From positions 1 through 64,000 of the forward strand of contig NW_026291498.1 of NCBI RefSeq assembly GCF_023091745.1: a DNA stretch of 64,000 bases, read 5' to 3'. Positions 45,677 to 57,918 of this stretch are shown piece by piece (within the stretch, counting starts at the first letter, position 1; each line of letters starts with the position of its first letter). Under the pieces are notes generated by a model. It made no database searches. It saw nothing but the letters and a program-made list of their open reading frames with translations, and was not told the DNA's origin. This stretch comes from Budorcas taxicolor. Lineage: Eukaryota > Chordata > Mammalia > Artiodactyla > Bovidae. A program made the translations under genes and the position numbers.

Positions 45677-46492
45677 GTCGGGGAACTTCTTGATTTGCAC
45701 CAAGGGTGTGAAGGACCCTTTCGAAGTTCCAGAGGGGAGGTGTGATCAGCCTCGAGACGCCTCAGCGGAAATGGGCCTCATCTCGCCTGGAGGGGAGAAC
45801 CTCCTGGATTTTCTCGAGTTGCGACAGGTCTTCTCGAGTTACGACGGGGACCTCAGTTACCCGCTCTGGTGGCCTCAGGAAAGGCCAGTCCCCATGCGAG
45901 TTGCTAGGGGACCTCTCGGGATTCCTCTGCCGTCCATGCCGGGGCCTCAGTCCTTGTGTGGAGTCGGGGCCGGAACCTGAGGATTCCTCTCCAGTGTTGC
46001 CATGGATCTTGGGGTGCTTCTGAGTCTCCCCAGGGGAGTCAGGCCTCGTCTCGAGTGGGGGCATGCACGTGCGCTTTCCTCCCGAGCTGCAGCAGTAGTG
46101 TCACGCTTCCTGTTACGTGGATCAAGGGATCTGTGGCTTTCCCTCGAGGCTGTCCCTCGAGGCTTTCCCACGAGGCTTTCCCACAGGGCTGTGCCACGTG
46201 CCACCTTGGTGTGAGTCGATCCTCGGCGTGAAAGACGAGCCCTTGAAGGGAAAAGAGGTTTCTCTGGAATGGACTGAGACATCTGGGGGACTCTTGGAAT
46301 GGTGGCACGACCCTGGAGTTCCTCTCGCCGTTCCTGTTGAGAGGGCCTCCTCTTGAGATGCGACGGGAAGGCCGGGAACTCTTTCCCGACGAAGCAGGGA
46401 AAGGATCCCTCATCTCGAGCTACGAGGCGGAAACGGGGCTCCTCTGGATGTGGGCGGGACCCTCGTGATTCCTCTCGAGTGGAGACGGGTAT
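45677..46492 (+). repeat. Satellite monomer 57 (816 bp)
   Basis: Duplicate of monomer 56 up to about 46100, then a different end: GTTACGTGG (middle CACGTG lost), GAGCCCTTG, GGTTTCTCTGG and GGGAAGGCC. Confidence 0.95.
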
Positions 46493-47308
46493 GTCGGGGA
46501 ACTTCTTGATTTGCACCAAGGGTGTGAAGGACCCTTTCGAAGTTCCAGAGGGGAGGTGTGATCAGCCTCGAGACGCCTCAGCGGAAATGGGCCTCATCTC
46601 GCCTGGAGGGGAGAACCTCCTGGATTTTCTCGAGTTGCCGCAGGTCTTCTCGAGTTACGACGGGGACCTCAGGGACCCGCTCTGGTGGCCTCAGGAAAGG
46701 CCAGTCCCCATGCGAGTTGCTAGGGGACCTCTCGGGATTCCTCTCCCGTCCATGCCGGGGCCTCAGTCCTTGTGTGGAGTCGGGGCCGGAACCTGAGGAT
46801 TCCTCTCCAGTGTTGCCATGGATCTTGGGGTGCTTCTGAGTCTCCCCAGGGGAGTCAGGCCTCGTCTCGAGTGGGGGCATGCACGTGCGCTTTCCTCCCG
46901 AGCTGCAGCAGTAGTGTCACGCTTCCTGTCACGTGGATCAAGGGATCTGTGGCTTTCCCTCGAGGCTGTCCCTCGAGGCTTTCCCACGAGGCTTTCCCAC
47001 AGGGCTGTGCCACGTGCCACCTTGGTGTGAGTCGATCCTCGGCCTGAAAGACGAGCCGGTGAAGGGAAAAGAGGTTCCTCTGGAATGGACTGAGACATCT
47101 GGGGGACTCTTGGAATGGTGGCACGACCCTGGAGTTCCTCTCGCCGTTCCTGTTGAGAGGGCCTCCTCTTGAGATGCGACGGGAACGCCGGGAACTCTTT
47201 CCCGACGAAGCAGGGAAAGGATCCCTCATCTCGAGCTACGAGGCGGAATCGGGGCTCCTCTGTATGTGGGCGGGACCCTCTTGATTCCTCTCGAGTGGAG
47301 ACGGGTAT
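46493..47308 (+). repeat. Satellite monomer 58 (816 bp)
   Basis: Near the common type on the left (private TTGCCGCAGG). The right end has GGCCTGAAAG, GAATCGGGG, CTGTATGTGG and ACCCTCTTG. Confidence 0.95.
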
Positions 47309-48124
47309 GTCGGGGAACTTCTTGATTTGCACCAAGGGTGTGAAGGACCCTTTCGAAGTGCCAGAGGTGAGGTGTGATCAGCCTCGAGACGCCTCAGCGG
47401 AAATGGGCCTCATCTCGCCTGGAGGGGAGAACCTCCTGGATTTTCTCGAGTTGCGGCAGGTCTTCTCGAGTTACGACGGGGACCTCAGGGACCCGCTCTG
47501 GTGGCCTCAGGAAAGGCCAGTCCCCATGCGAGTTGCTAGGGGACCTCTCGGGATTCCTCTGCCGTCCATGCCGGGGCCTCAGTCCTTGTGTGGAGTCGGG
47601 GCCGGAACCTGAGGATTCCTCTCCAGTGTTGCCATGGATCTTGGGGTGCTTCTGAGTCTCCCCAGGGGAGTCAGGCCTCGTCTCGAGTGGGGGCATGCAC
47701 GTGCGCTTTACTCCCGATATGCAGCAGTAGTGTCACGCTTCCTGTCACGTGGATCAAGGGATATGTGGCTTTCCCTCGAGGCTGTCCCTCGAGGCTTTCC
47801 CACGAGGCTTTCCCACAGGGCTGTGCCACGTGCCACCTTGGTGTGAGTCGATCCTCGGCGTGAAAGACGAGCCGGTGAAGGGAAAAGAGGTTCCTCTGGA
47901 ATGGACTGAGACATCTGGGGGACTCTTGGAATGGTGGCACGACCCTGGAGTTCCTCTCGCCGTTCCTGTTGAGAGGGCCTCCTCTTGAGATGCGACGGGA
48001 AGGCCGGGAACTCTTTCCCTAAGAAGCAGGGAAAGGATCCCTCATCTCGAGCTACGAGGCGGAAACGGGGCTCCTCTGGATGTGGGCGGGACCCTCGTGA
48101 TTCCTCTCGAGTGGAGACGGGTAT
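47309..48124 (+). repeat. Satellite monomer 59 (816 bp)
   Basis: AAGTGCCAGAGG, CTGCCGTCC, CCCGATATGCAG and GGGATATGTGG. Private: CGCTTTACTCC and TTTCCCTAAGAAGC. Confidence 0.95.
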
Positions 48125-48940
48125 GTCGGGGAACTTCTTGATTTGCACCAAGGGTGTGAAGGACCCTTTCGAAGTTCCAGAGGGGAGGTGTGATCAGCCT
48201 CGAGACGCCTCAGCGGAAATGGGCCTCATCTCGCCTGGAGGGGAGAACCTCCTGGATTTTCTCCAGTTGCGGCAGGTCTTCTCGAGTTACGACGGGGACC
48301 TCAGTTACCCGCTCTGGTGGCCTCAGGAAAGGCCAGTCCCCATGCGAGTTGCTAGGGGACCTCTCGGGATTCCTCTCCCGTCCATGCCGGGGCCTCAGTC
48401 CTTGTGTGGAGTCGGGGCCGGAACCTGAGGATTCCTCTCCAGTGTTGCCATGGATCTTGGGGTGCTTCTGAGTCTCCCCAGGGGAGTCAGGCCTCGTCTC
48501 CAGTGGGGGCATGCACGTGCGTTTTCCTCCCGAGCTGCAGCAGTAGTGTCACGCTTCCTGTCACGTGGATCAAGGGATCTGTGGCTTTCCCTCGAGGCTG
48601 TCCCTCGAGGCTTTCCCACGAGGCTTTCCCACAGGGCTGTGCCACGTGCCACCTTGGTGTGAGTCGATCCTCGGCCTGAAAGACGAGCCGGTGAAGGGAA
48701 AAGAGGTTCCTCTGGAATGGACTGAGACATCTGGGGGACTCTTGGAATGGTGGCACGACCCTGGAGTTCCTCTCGCCGTTCCTGTTGAGAGGGCCTCCTC
48801 TTGAGATGCGACGGGAACGCCGGGAACTCTTTCCCGACGAAGCAGGGAAAGGATCCCTCATCTCGAGCTACGAGGCGGAATCGGGGCTCCTCTGTATGTG
48901 GGCGGGACCCTCTTGATTCCTCTCGAGTGGAGACGGGTAT
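48125..48940 (+). repeat. Satellite monomer 60 (816 bp)
   Basis: CTCCAGTTG, CAGTTACCC, CTCCAGTGGG and GCGTTTTCC on the left. GGCCTGAAAG, GAATCGGGG, CTGTATGTGG and ACCCTCTTG on the right, as in monomer 58. Confidence 0.95.
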
Positions 48941-49756
48941 GTCGGGGAACTTCTTGATTTGCACCAAGGGTGTGAAGGACCCTTTCGAAGTGCCAGAGGT
49001 GAGGTGTGATCAGCCTCGAGACGCCTCAGCAGAAATGGGCCTCATCTCGCCTGGAGGGGAGAACCTCCTGGATTTTCTCGAGTTGCGGCAGGTCTTCTCG
49101 AGTTACGACGGGGACCTCAGGGACCCGCTCTGGTGGCCTCAGGAAAGGCCAGTCCCCATGCGAGTTGCTAGGGGACCTCTCGGGATTCCTCTGCCGTCCA
49201 TGCCGGGGCCTCAGTCCTTGTGTGGAGTCTGGGCCGGAACCTGAGGATTCCTCTCCAGTGTTGCCATGGATCTTGGGGTGCTTCTGAGTCTCCCCAGGGG
49301 AGTCAGGCCTCGTCTCGAGTGGGGGCATGCACGTGCGCTTTCCTCCCGATATGCAGCAGTAGTGTCACGCTTCCTGTCACGTGGATCAAGGGATATGTGG
49401 CTTTCCCTCGAGGCTGTCCCTCGAGGCTTTCCCACGAGGCTTTCCCACAGGGCTGTGCCACGTGCCACCTTGGTGTGAGTCGATCCTCGGCGTGAAAGAC
49501 GAGCCGGTGAAGGAAAAAGAGGTTCCTCTGGAAAGGACTGAGACATCTGGGGGACTCTTGGAATGGTGGCACGACCCTGGAGTTCCTCTCGCCGTTCCTG
49601 TTGAGAGGGCCTCCTCTTTAGGTGCGACGGGAACGCCGGGAAGTCTTTCCCGACGAAGCAGGGAAAGGATCCCTCATCTCGAGCTACGAGGCGGAAACGG
49701 GGCTCCTCTGGATGTGGGCGGGACCCTCGTGATTCCTCTCGAGTGGAGACGGCTAG
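48941..49756 (+). repeat. Satellite monomer 61 (816 bp)
   Basis: AAGTGCCAGAGG, CAGCAGAAATG, CTGCCGTCC, CCCGATATGCAG, GGGATATGTGG, GAAGGAAAAAG and GGAAAGGACTG. Private: GAGTCTGGGCC and CTCTTTAGGTGCG. Confidence 0.95.
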
Positions 49757-50572
49757 GTCGGGGAACTTCTTGATTTGCACCAAGGGTGTGAAGGAGCCTT
49801 TCGAAGTTCCAGAGGTGAGGTGTGATCAGCCTCGAGACGCCTCAGCGGAAATGGGCCTCATCTCGCCTGGAGGGGAGAACCTCCTGGATTTTCTCGAGTT
49901 GCGGCAGGTCTTCTCGAGTTACGACGGGGACCACAGGGACCCGCTCTGGTGGCCTCAGGAAAGGCCAGTCCCCATGCGAGTTGCTAGGGGACCTCTCGGG
50001 ATTCCTCTCCCGTCCATGCCGGGGCCTCAGTCCTTGTGTGGAGTCGGGGCCGGAACCTGAGGATTCCTCTCCAGTGTTGCCATGGATCTTGGGGTGCTTC
50101 TGAGTCTCCCCAGGGGAGTCAGGCCTCGTCTCGAGTGGGGGCATGCACGTGCGCTTGCCTCCCGAGCTGCAGCAGTAGTGTCACGCTTCCTGTCACGTGG
50201 ATCAAGGGATCTGTGGCTTTCCCTCGAGGCTGTCCCTCGAGGCTTTCCCACGAGGCTTTCCCACAGGGCTGTGCCACGTGCCACCTTGCTGTGAGTCGAT
50301 CCTCGGCGTGAAAGACGAGCCGGTGAAGGGAAAAGAGGTTCCTCTGGAATGGACTGAGACATCTGGGGGACTCTTGGAATGGTGGCACGACCCTGGAGTT
50401 CCTCTCGCCGTTCCTGTTGAGAGGGCCTCCTCTTGAGATGCGACGGGAACGCCGGGAACTCTTTCCCGACGAAGCAGGGAAAGGATCCCTCATCTCGAGC
50501 TACGAGGCGGAATCGGGGCTCCTCTGGATGTGGGCGGGACCCTCGTGATTCCTCTCGAGTGGAGACGGGTAT
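49757..50572 (+). repeat. Satellite monomer 62 (816 bp)
   Basis: GGACCACAGG, CGCTTGCC and GAATCGGGG. CCTTGCTGTGAG is shared only with monomer 70. Confidence 0.95.
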
Positions 50573-51389
50573 GTCGGGGAACTTCTTGATTTGCACCAAG
50601 GGTGTGAAGGACCCTTTCGAAGTGCCAGAGGTGAGGTGTCATCAGCCTCGAGACGCCTCAGCAGAAATGGGCCTCATTTCGCCTAGAGGGGAGAACCTCC
50701 TGGATTTTCTCGAGTTGTGGCAGGTCTTCTCGAGTTAGAACGGGGACCTCAGGGACCCGCTCTGGTGGCCTCAGGAAAGGCCAGTCCCCATGCGAGTTGC
50801 TAGGGGACCTCTCGGGATTCCTCTCCCATCCATCCCGGGGCCTCAGTCCTTGTGTGGAGTCGGGGCCGGAACCTGAGGATTCCTCTCCAGTGTTGCCATG
50901 GATCTTGGGGTGCTTCTGAGTCTCCCCAGGGGAGTCAGGCCTCGTCTCGTGTGGGGGCATGCACGTGCGGTTTTCCTCCCGAGCTGCAGCAGTAGTGTCA
51001 CGCTTCCTGTCACGTTGATCAAGGGATCTGTGGCTTTCCCTCGAGGCTGTCCCTCGAGGCTTTCCCACGAGGCTTTCCCACAGGGCTGTGCCACGTGCCA
51101 CCTTGGTGTGATTCGATCCTAGGCGTGAAAGACGAGCCGGTGAGGGGAAAAGAGGTTCCTCTGGAATGGACTGAGACATCTGGGGGACTCTTGGAATGGT
51201 GGCACGACCCTGGAGTTCCTTTCGCCGTTCCTGTTGAGAGGGCCTCCTCTTGAGATGAGACGGGAAGGCCGGGAACTCTTTCCCGACGAAGCAGGGAAAG
51301 GATCCCTCATCTCGAGCTACTAGGCGGAAACGGGGCTCCTCTGGATGTGGGCGGGACCCTCGTGATTCCTCTCGAGTGTAGACGGGTAT
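50573..51389 (+). repeat. Satellite monomer 63 (817 bp), among the most diverged copies
   Basis: Many private changes: GTGTCATCAG, CATTTCGCCTAGAG, GTTGTGGCAGG, GAGTTAGAACGG, CATCCCGGG, CTCGTGTGGG, GTGCGGTTTTCC (the extra base), CGATCCTAGGC, GATGAGACGG, GCTACTAGGC and GAGTGTAGACG. The middle CACGTG is lost (CACGTTGATC). It interrupts the reading frames open in its neighbours. Confidence 0.95.
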
Positions 51390-52205
51390 GTCGGGGAACT
51401 TCTTGATTTGCACCAAGGGTGTGAAGGAGCCTTTCGAAGTTCCAGAGGTGAGGTGTGATCAGCCTCGAGACGCCTCAGCGGAAATGGGCCTCATCTCGCC
51501 TGAAGGGGAGAACGTCCTGGATTTTCTCGAGTTGCGGCAGGTCTTCTCGAGTTACGACGGGGACCTCAGGGACCCGCTCTGGTGGCCTCAGGAAAGGCCA
51601 GTCCCCATGCGAGTTGCTAGGGGACCTCTCGGGATTCCTCTCCCGTCCATGCCGGGGCCTCAGTCCTTGTGTGGAGTCGGAGCCGGAACCTGAGGATTCC
51701 TCTCCAGTGTTGCCATGGATCTTGGGGTGCTTCTGAGTCTCCCCAGGGGAGTCAGGCCTCGTCTCGAGTGGGGGAATGCACGTGGGCTTTCCTACCGAGC
51801 TGCAGCAGTAGTGTCACGCTTCCTATCACGTGGATCAAGGGATCTGTGGCTTTCCCTCGAGGCTGTCCCTCGAGGCTTTCCCACGAGGCTTTCCCACAGG
51901 GCTGTGCCACGTGCCACCTTGGTGTGAGTCGATCCTCGGCGTGAAAGACGAGCCGGTGAAGGGAAAAGAGGTTCCTCTGGAATGGACTGAGACATCTGGT
52001 TGACTCTTGGAATGGTGGCACGACCCTGGAGTTCCTCTCGCCGTTCCTGTAGAGAGGGCCTCCTCTTGAGATGCGACGGGAACGCCGGGAACTCTTTCCC
52101 GACGAAGCAGGGAAAGGATCCCTCATCTCGAGCTACGAGGCGGAAACGGGGCTCCTCTGGATGTGGGCGGGACCCTCTTGATTCCTCTCGAGTGGAGACG
52201 GGTAT
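51390..52205 (+). repeat. Satellite monomer 64 (816 bp)
   Basis: CCTGAAGGGG, GAACGTCC, GGAGCCGG, GGGGGAATGC, GTGGGCTTTCCTACC, CCTATCACGTGG, CTGGTTGACTC, CCTGTAGAGAG and ACCCTCTTG. Confidence 0.95.
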
Positions 52206-53021
52206 GTCGGGGAACTTCTTGATTTGCACCAAGGGTGTGAAGGACCCTTTCGAAGTTCCAGAGGGGAGGTGTGATCAGCCTCGAGACGCCTCAGCGGAAA
52301 TGGGCCTCATCTCGCCTGGAGGGGAGAACCTCCTGGATTTTCTCGAGTTGCGGCAGGTCTTCTCGAGTTACGACGGGGACCTCAGTTACCCGCTCTGGTG
52401 GCCTCAGGAAAGGCCAGTCCCCATGCGAGTTGCTAGGGGACCTCTCGGGATTCCTCTGCCGTCCATGCTGGGGCCTCAGTCCTTGTGTGGAGTCGGGGCC
52501 GGAACCTGAGGATTCCTCTCCAGTGTTGCCATGGATCTTGGGGTGCTTCTGAGTCTCCCCAGGGGAGTCAGGCCTCGTCTCGAGTGGGGGCATGCACGTG
52601 CGCTTTCCTCCCGAGCTGCAGCAGTAGTGTCACGCTTCCTGTCACGTGGATCAAGGGATCTGTGGCTTTCCCTCGAGGCTGTCCCTCGAGGCTTTCCCAC
52701 GAGGCTTTCCCACAGGGCTGTGCCACGTGCCACCTTGGTGTGAGTCGATCCTCAGCGTGAAAGACGAGCCGGTGAAGGAAAAAGAGATTCCTCTGGACTG
52801 GACTGAGATATCTGGGGGACTCTTGGAATGGTGGCACGACCCTGGAGTTCCTCTCGCCGTTCCTGTTGAGAGGGCCTCCTCTTGAGATGCGATGGGAACG
52901 CCGGGAACTCTTTCCCGACGAAGCAGGGAAAGGATCCCTCATCTCGAGCTACGAGGCGGAAACGGGGCTCCTCTGGATGTGGGCGGGACCCTCGTGATTC
53001 CTCTCGAGTGGAGACGGCTAG
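52206..53021 (+). repeat. Satellite monomer 65 (816 bp)
   Basis: CAGTTACCC, CTGCCGTCCATGCTGG and CCTCAGCGTG. Private: AAAAAGAGATTCC, CTGGACTGG, GAGATATCTG and GCGATGGGAAC. Confidence 0.95.
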
Positions 53022-53837
53022 GTCGGGGAACTTCTTGATTTGCACCAAGGGTGTGAAGGAGCCTTTCGAAGTTCCAGAGGTGAGGTGTGATCAGCCTCGA
53101 GACGCCTCAGCGGAAATGGGCCTCATCTCGCCTGGAGGGGAGAACCTCCTGGATTTTCTCGAGTTGCGGCAGGTCTTCTCGAGTTACGACGGGGACCACA
53201 GGGACCCGCTCTGGTGGCCTCAGGAAAGGCCAGTCCCCATGCGAGTTGCTAGGGGACCTCTCGGGATTCCTCTCCCGTCCATGCCGGGGCCTCAGTCCTT
53301 GTGTGGAGTCGGAGCCGGAACCTGAGGATTCCTCTCCAGTGTTGCCATGGATCTTGGGGTGCTTCTGAGTCTCCCCAGGGGAGTGAGGCCTCGTCTCGAG
53401 TGGGGGCATGCACGTGCGCTTTCCTCCCGAGCTGCAGCAGTAGTGTCACGCTTCCTGTCACGTGGATCAAGGGATCTGTGGCTTTCCCTCGAGGCTGTCC
53501 CTCGAGGCTTTCCCACGAGGCTTTCCCACAGGGCTGTGCCACGTGCCACCTTGGTGTGATTCGATCCTCGGCGTGAAAGACGAGCCGGTGAGGGGAAAAG
53601 AGGTTCCTCTGGAATGGACTGAGACATCTGGGGGACTCTTGGAATGGTGGCAGGACCCTGGAGTTCCTTTCGCCGTTCCTGTTGAGAGGGCCTCCTCTTG
53701 AGATGCGACGGGAAGGCCGGGAACTCTTTCCCGACGAAGCAGGGAAAGGATCCCTCATCTCGAGCTACGAGGTGGAAATGGTGCTCCTCTGGATGTGTGC
53801 GGGTCCCTCGTGATTCCTCTCGAGTGGAGACGGGTAT
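53022..53837 (+). repeat. Satellite monomer 66 (816 bp)
   Basis: GGACCACAGG, GGAGCCGG, GGAGTGAGG, GTGTGATTCG, GGTGAGGGG, CTTTCGCC and GGGAAGGCC. Private right end: GGCAGGACCC, GAGGTGGAAATGGTGC and GTGCGGGTCCC. Confidence 0.95.
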
Positions 53838-54653
53838 GTCGGGGAACTTCTTGATTTGCACCAAGGGTGTGTAGGAGCCTTTCGAAGTTCCAGAGGTAAG
53901 GTGTGATCAGCCTCGAGACGCCTCAGCGGAAATGGGCCTCATCTCGCCTGGAGGGGAGAACCTCCTGGATTTTCTCGAGTTGCGGCAGGTCTTCTCGAGT
54001 TACGACGGGGACCTCAGTTACCCGCACTGGTGGCCTCAGGAAAGGCCAGTCCCCATGCGAGTTGCTAGGGGACCTCTCGGGATTCCTCTGCCGTCCATGC
54101 CGGGGCCTCAGTCCTTGTGTGGAGTCGGGGCCGGAACCTGAGGATTCCTCTCCAGTGTTGCCATGGATCTTGGGGTGCTTCTGAGTCTCCCCAGGGGAGT
54201 CAGGCCTCGTCTCGAGTGGGGGCATGCACGTGCGCTTTCCTCCCGAGCTGCAGCAGTAGTGTCACGCTTCCTGTCACGTGGATCAAGGGATCTGTGGCTT
54301 TCCCTTGAGGCTGTCCCTCGAGGCTTTCCCACGAGGCTTTCCCACAGGGCTGTGCCACGTGCCACCTTGGTGTGAGTCGATCCTCGGCGTGAAAGACGAG
54401 CCGGTGAAGGAAAAAGAGGTTCCTCTGGAAAGGACTGAGACATCTGGGGGACTCTTGGAATGGTGGCACGACCCTGGAGTTCCTCTCGCCGTTCCTGTAG
54501 AGAGGGCCTCCTCTTGAGATGCGACGGGAACGCCGGGAACTCTTTCCCGACGAAGCAGGGAAAGGATCCCTCATCTCGAGCTACGAGGCGGAAACGGGGC
54601 TCCTCTGGATGTGGGCGGGACCCTCGTGATTCCTCTCGAGTGGAGACGGCTAG
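53838..54653 (+). repeat. Satellite monomer 67 (816 bp)
   Basis: GTGTGTAGGAGCC, GAGGTAAGG, CAGTTACCCGCACTGG, CTGCCGTCC and CCCTTGAGG. GAAGGAAAAAG with GGAAAGGACTG, as in monomer 61. CCTGTAGAGAG. Confidence 0.95.
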
Positions 54654-55469
54654 GTCGGGGAACTTCTTGATTTGCACCAAGGGTGTGAAGGAGCCTTTCG
54701 AAGTTCCAGAGGTGAGGTGTGATCAGCCTCGAGACGCCTCAGCGGAAATGGGCCTCATCTCGCCTGGAGGGGAGAACCTCCTGGATTTTCTCGAGTTGCG
54801 GCAGGTCTTCTCGAGTTACGACGGGGACCACAGGGACCCGCTCTGGTGGCCTCAGGAAAGGCCAGTCCCCATGCGAGTTGCTAGGGGACCTCTCGGGATT
54901 CCTCTCCCGTCCATGCCGGGGCCTCAGTCCTTGTGTGGAGTCGGAGCCGGAACCTGAGGATTCCTCTCCAGTGTTGCCATGGATCTTGGGGTGCTTCTGT
55001 GTCTCCCCAGGGGAGTCAGGCCTCGTCTCGAGTGGGGGCAGGCACGTGCACTTGCCTCCCGAGCTGCAGCAGTAGTGTCACGCTTCCTGTCACGTGGATC
55101 AAGGGATCTGTGGCTTTCCCTCTAGGCTGTCCCTCGAGGCTTTCCCACGAGGCTTTCCCACAGGGCTGTGCCACGTGCCACCTTGGTGTGAGTCGATCCT
55201 CGGCGTGAAAGACGAGCCGGTGAGGGGAAAAGAGTTTCCTCTGGAATGGACTGAGACATCTGGGGGACTCTTGGAATGGTGGCACGACCCTGGAGTTCCT
55301 CTCGCCGTTCCTGTAGAGAGGGCCTTCTCTTGAGATGCGACGGGAAGGCCGGGAACTCTTTCCCGACGAAGCAGGGAAAGGATCCCTCATCTCGAGCTAC
55401 GAGGCGGAAACGGGGCTCCTCTGGATGTGGGCGGGACCCTCGTGATTCCTCTCGAGTGGAGACGGGTAT
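54654..55469 (+). repeat. Satellite monomer 68 (816 bp)
   Basis: GGACCACAGG, GGAGCCGG, CTTCTGTGTC, GGCAGGCACGTGCACTTGCC, CCTCTAGGCTG, GGTGAGGGG, GAGTTTCC, GGGCCTTCTC and GGGAAGGCC. Related to monomers 71 and 75. Confidence 0.95.
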
Positions 55470-56285
55470 GTCGGGGAACTTCTTGATTTGCACCAAGGGT
55501 GTTAAGGAGCCTTTCGAAGTTCCAGAGGTGAGGTGTGATCAGCCTCGAGACGCCTCAGCGGAAATGGGCCTCATCTCGCCTGGAGGGGAGAACCTCCTGG
55601 ATTTTCTCGAGTTGCGGCAGGTCTTCTCGAGTTACGACGGGGACCTCAGGGACCCGCTCTGGTGGCCTCAGGAAAGGCCAGTCCCCATGCGAGTTGCTAG
55701 GGGACCTCTCGGGATTCCTCTCCCGTCCATGCCGGGGCCTCAGTCCTTGTGTGGAGTCGGAGCCGGAACCTGAGGATTCCTCTCCAGTGTTGCCATGGAT
55801 CTTGGGGTGCTTCTGAGTCTCCCCAGGGGAGTCAGGCCTCGTCTCGAGTGGGGGCATGCACGTGCGCTTTCCTCCCGAGCTGCAGCAGTAGTGTCACGCT
55901 TCCTGTCACGTGGATCAAGGGATCTGTGGCTTTCCCTCGAGGCTGTCCCTCGAGGCTTTCCCACGAGGCTTTCCCACAGGGCTGTGCCACGTGCCACCTT
56001 GGTGTGAGTCGATCCTCGGCGTGAAAGACGAGCCGGTGAAGGGAAAAGAGGTTCCTCTGGAATGGACTGAGACATCTGGGGGACTCTTGGAATGGTGGCA
56101 CGACCCTGGAGTTCCTCTCGCCGTTCCTGTTGAGAGGGCCTCCTCTTGAGATGCGACGGGAAGGCCGGGAACTCTTTCCCGACGAAGCAGGGAAAGGATC
56201 CCTCATCTCGAGCTACGAGGCGGAAACGGGGCTCCTCTGGATGTGGGCGGGACCCTCGTGATTCCTCTCGAGTGGAGAAGGGTAT
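55470..56285 (+). repeat. Satellite monomer 69 (816 bp)
   Basis: GGTGTTAAGGAGCC, GGAGCCGG and GGGAAGGCC. Ends GGAGAAGGGTATG. Otherwise common type, related to monomers 72 and 76. Confidence 0.95.
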
Positions 56286-57102
56286 GTCGGGGAACTTCTT
56301 GATTTGCACCAAGGGTGTGAAGGAGCCTTTCGAAGTTCCAGAGGGGAGGTGTGATCAGCCTCGAGACGCCTCAGCGGAAATGGGCCTCATCTCGCCTGGA
56401 GGGGAGAACCTCCTGGATTTTCTCCAGTTGCGGCAGGTCTTCTCGAGTTACGACGGGGACCTCAGTTACCCGCTCTGGTGGCCTCAGGAAAGGCCAGTCC
56501 CCATGCGAGTTGCTAGGGGACCTCTCGGGATTCCTCTCCCGTCCATGCCGGGGCCTCAGTCCTTGTGTGGAGTCGGGGCCGGAACCTGAGGATTCCTCTC
56601 CAGTGTTGCCATGGATCTTGGGGGTGCTTCTGAGTCTCCCCAGGGGAGTCAGGCCTCGTCTCGAGTGGGGGCATGCACGTGCGCTTTCCTCCCGAGCTGC
56701 AGCAGTAGTGTCACGCTTCCTGTCACGTGGATCAAGGGATCTGTGGCTTTCCCTCGAGGCTGTCCCTCGAGGCTTTCCCACGAGGCTTTCCCACAGGGCT
56801 GTGCCACGTGCCACCTTGCTGTGAGTCGATCCTCGGCGTGAAAGACGAGCCGGTGAAGGGAAAAGAGGTTCCTCTGGAATGGACTGAGACATCTGGGGGA
56901 CTCTTGGAATGGTGGCACGACCCTGGAGTTCCTCTCGCCGTTCCTGTTGAGAGGGCCTCCTCTTGAGATGCGACGGGAACGCCGGGAACTCTTTCCCGAC
57001 GAAGCAGGGAAAGGATCCCTCATCTCGAGCTACGAGGCGGAATCGGGGCTCCTCTGGATGTGGGCGGGACCCTCGTGATTAATCTCGAGTGGAGACGGGT
57101 AT
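56286..57102 (+). repeat. Satellite monomer 70 (817 bp)
   Basis: CTCCAGTTG, CAGTTACCC, CTTGGGGGTGC (the extra base), CCTTGCTGTGAG, GAATCGGGG and private GATTAATCTCG. Last monomer before the tetramer blocks. Confidence 0.95.
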
Positions 57103-57918
57103 GTCGGGGAACTTCTTGATTTGCACCAAGGGTGTGAAGGAGCCTTTCGAAGTTCCAGAGGTGAGGTGTGATCAGCCTCGAGACGCCTCAGCGGAAATGG
57201 GCCTCATCTCGCCTGGAGGGGAGAACCTCCTGGATTTTCTCGAGTTGCGGCAGGTCTTCTCGAGTTACGATGGCGACCACAGGGACCCGCTCTGGTGGCC
57301 TCAGGAAAGGCCAGTCCCCATGCGAGTTGCTAGGGGACCTCTCGGGATTCCTCTCCCGTCCATGCCGGGGCCTCAGTCCTTGTGTGGAGTCGGAGCCGGA
57401 ACCTGAGGATTCCTCTCCAGTGTTGCCATGGATCTTGGGGTGCTTCTGTGTCTCCCCAGGGGAGTCAGGCCTCGTCTCGAGTGGGGGCATGCACGTGCGC
57501 TTGCCTCCCGAGCTGCAGCAGTAGTGTCACGCTTCCTGTCACGTGGATCAAGGGATCTGTGGCTTTCCCTCGAGGCTGTCCCTCGAGGCTTTTCCACGAG
57601 GCCTTCCCACAGGGCTGTGCCACGTGCCACCTTGGTGTGAGTCGATCCTCGGCGTGAAAGACGAGCCGGTGAGGGGAAAAGAGGTTCCTCTGGAATGGAC
57701 TGAGACATCTGGGGAACACTTGGAATGGTGGCACGACCCTGGAGTTCCTCTCGCCGTTCCTGTAGAGAGGGCCTTCTCTTGAGATGCGACGGGAAGGCCG
57801 GGAACTCTTTCCCGACGAAGCAGGGAAAGGATCCCTCATCTCGAGCTACGAGGCGGAAACGGGGCTCCTCTGGATGTGGGCGGGACCCTCGTGATTCCTC
57901 TCGAGTGGAGACGGGTAT
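57103..57918 (+). repeat. Satellite monomer 71 (816 bp), tetramer unit 1
   Basis: GGACCACAGG, GGAGCCGG, CTTCTGTGTC, CGCTTGCC, CTTTTCCACGAGGCC, GGTGAGGGG, GGGGAACACTT, CCTGTAGAGAGGGCCTTC and GGGAAGGCC. Private: CGATGGCGACC. Confidence 0.95.

Larger units (their letters stand above)
46493..49756 (+). repeat. Second alternating dimer block (monomers 58-61)
   Basis: Monomers 58 and 60 end with GGCCTGAAAG, GAATCGGGG, CTGTATGTGG and ACCCTCTTG. Monomers 59 and 61 have AAGTGCCAGAGG, CTGCCGTCC, CCCGATATGCAG and GGGATATGTGG. The repeat unit is 1632 bp. The copies are less uniform than the dimers at 40781. Confidence 0.75.
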
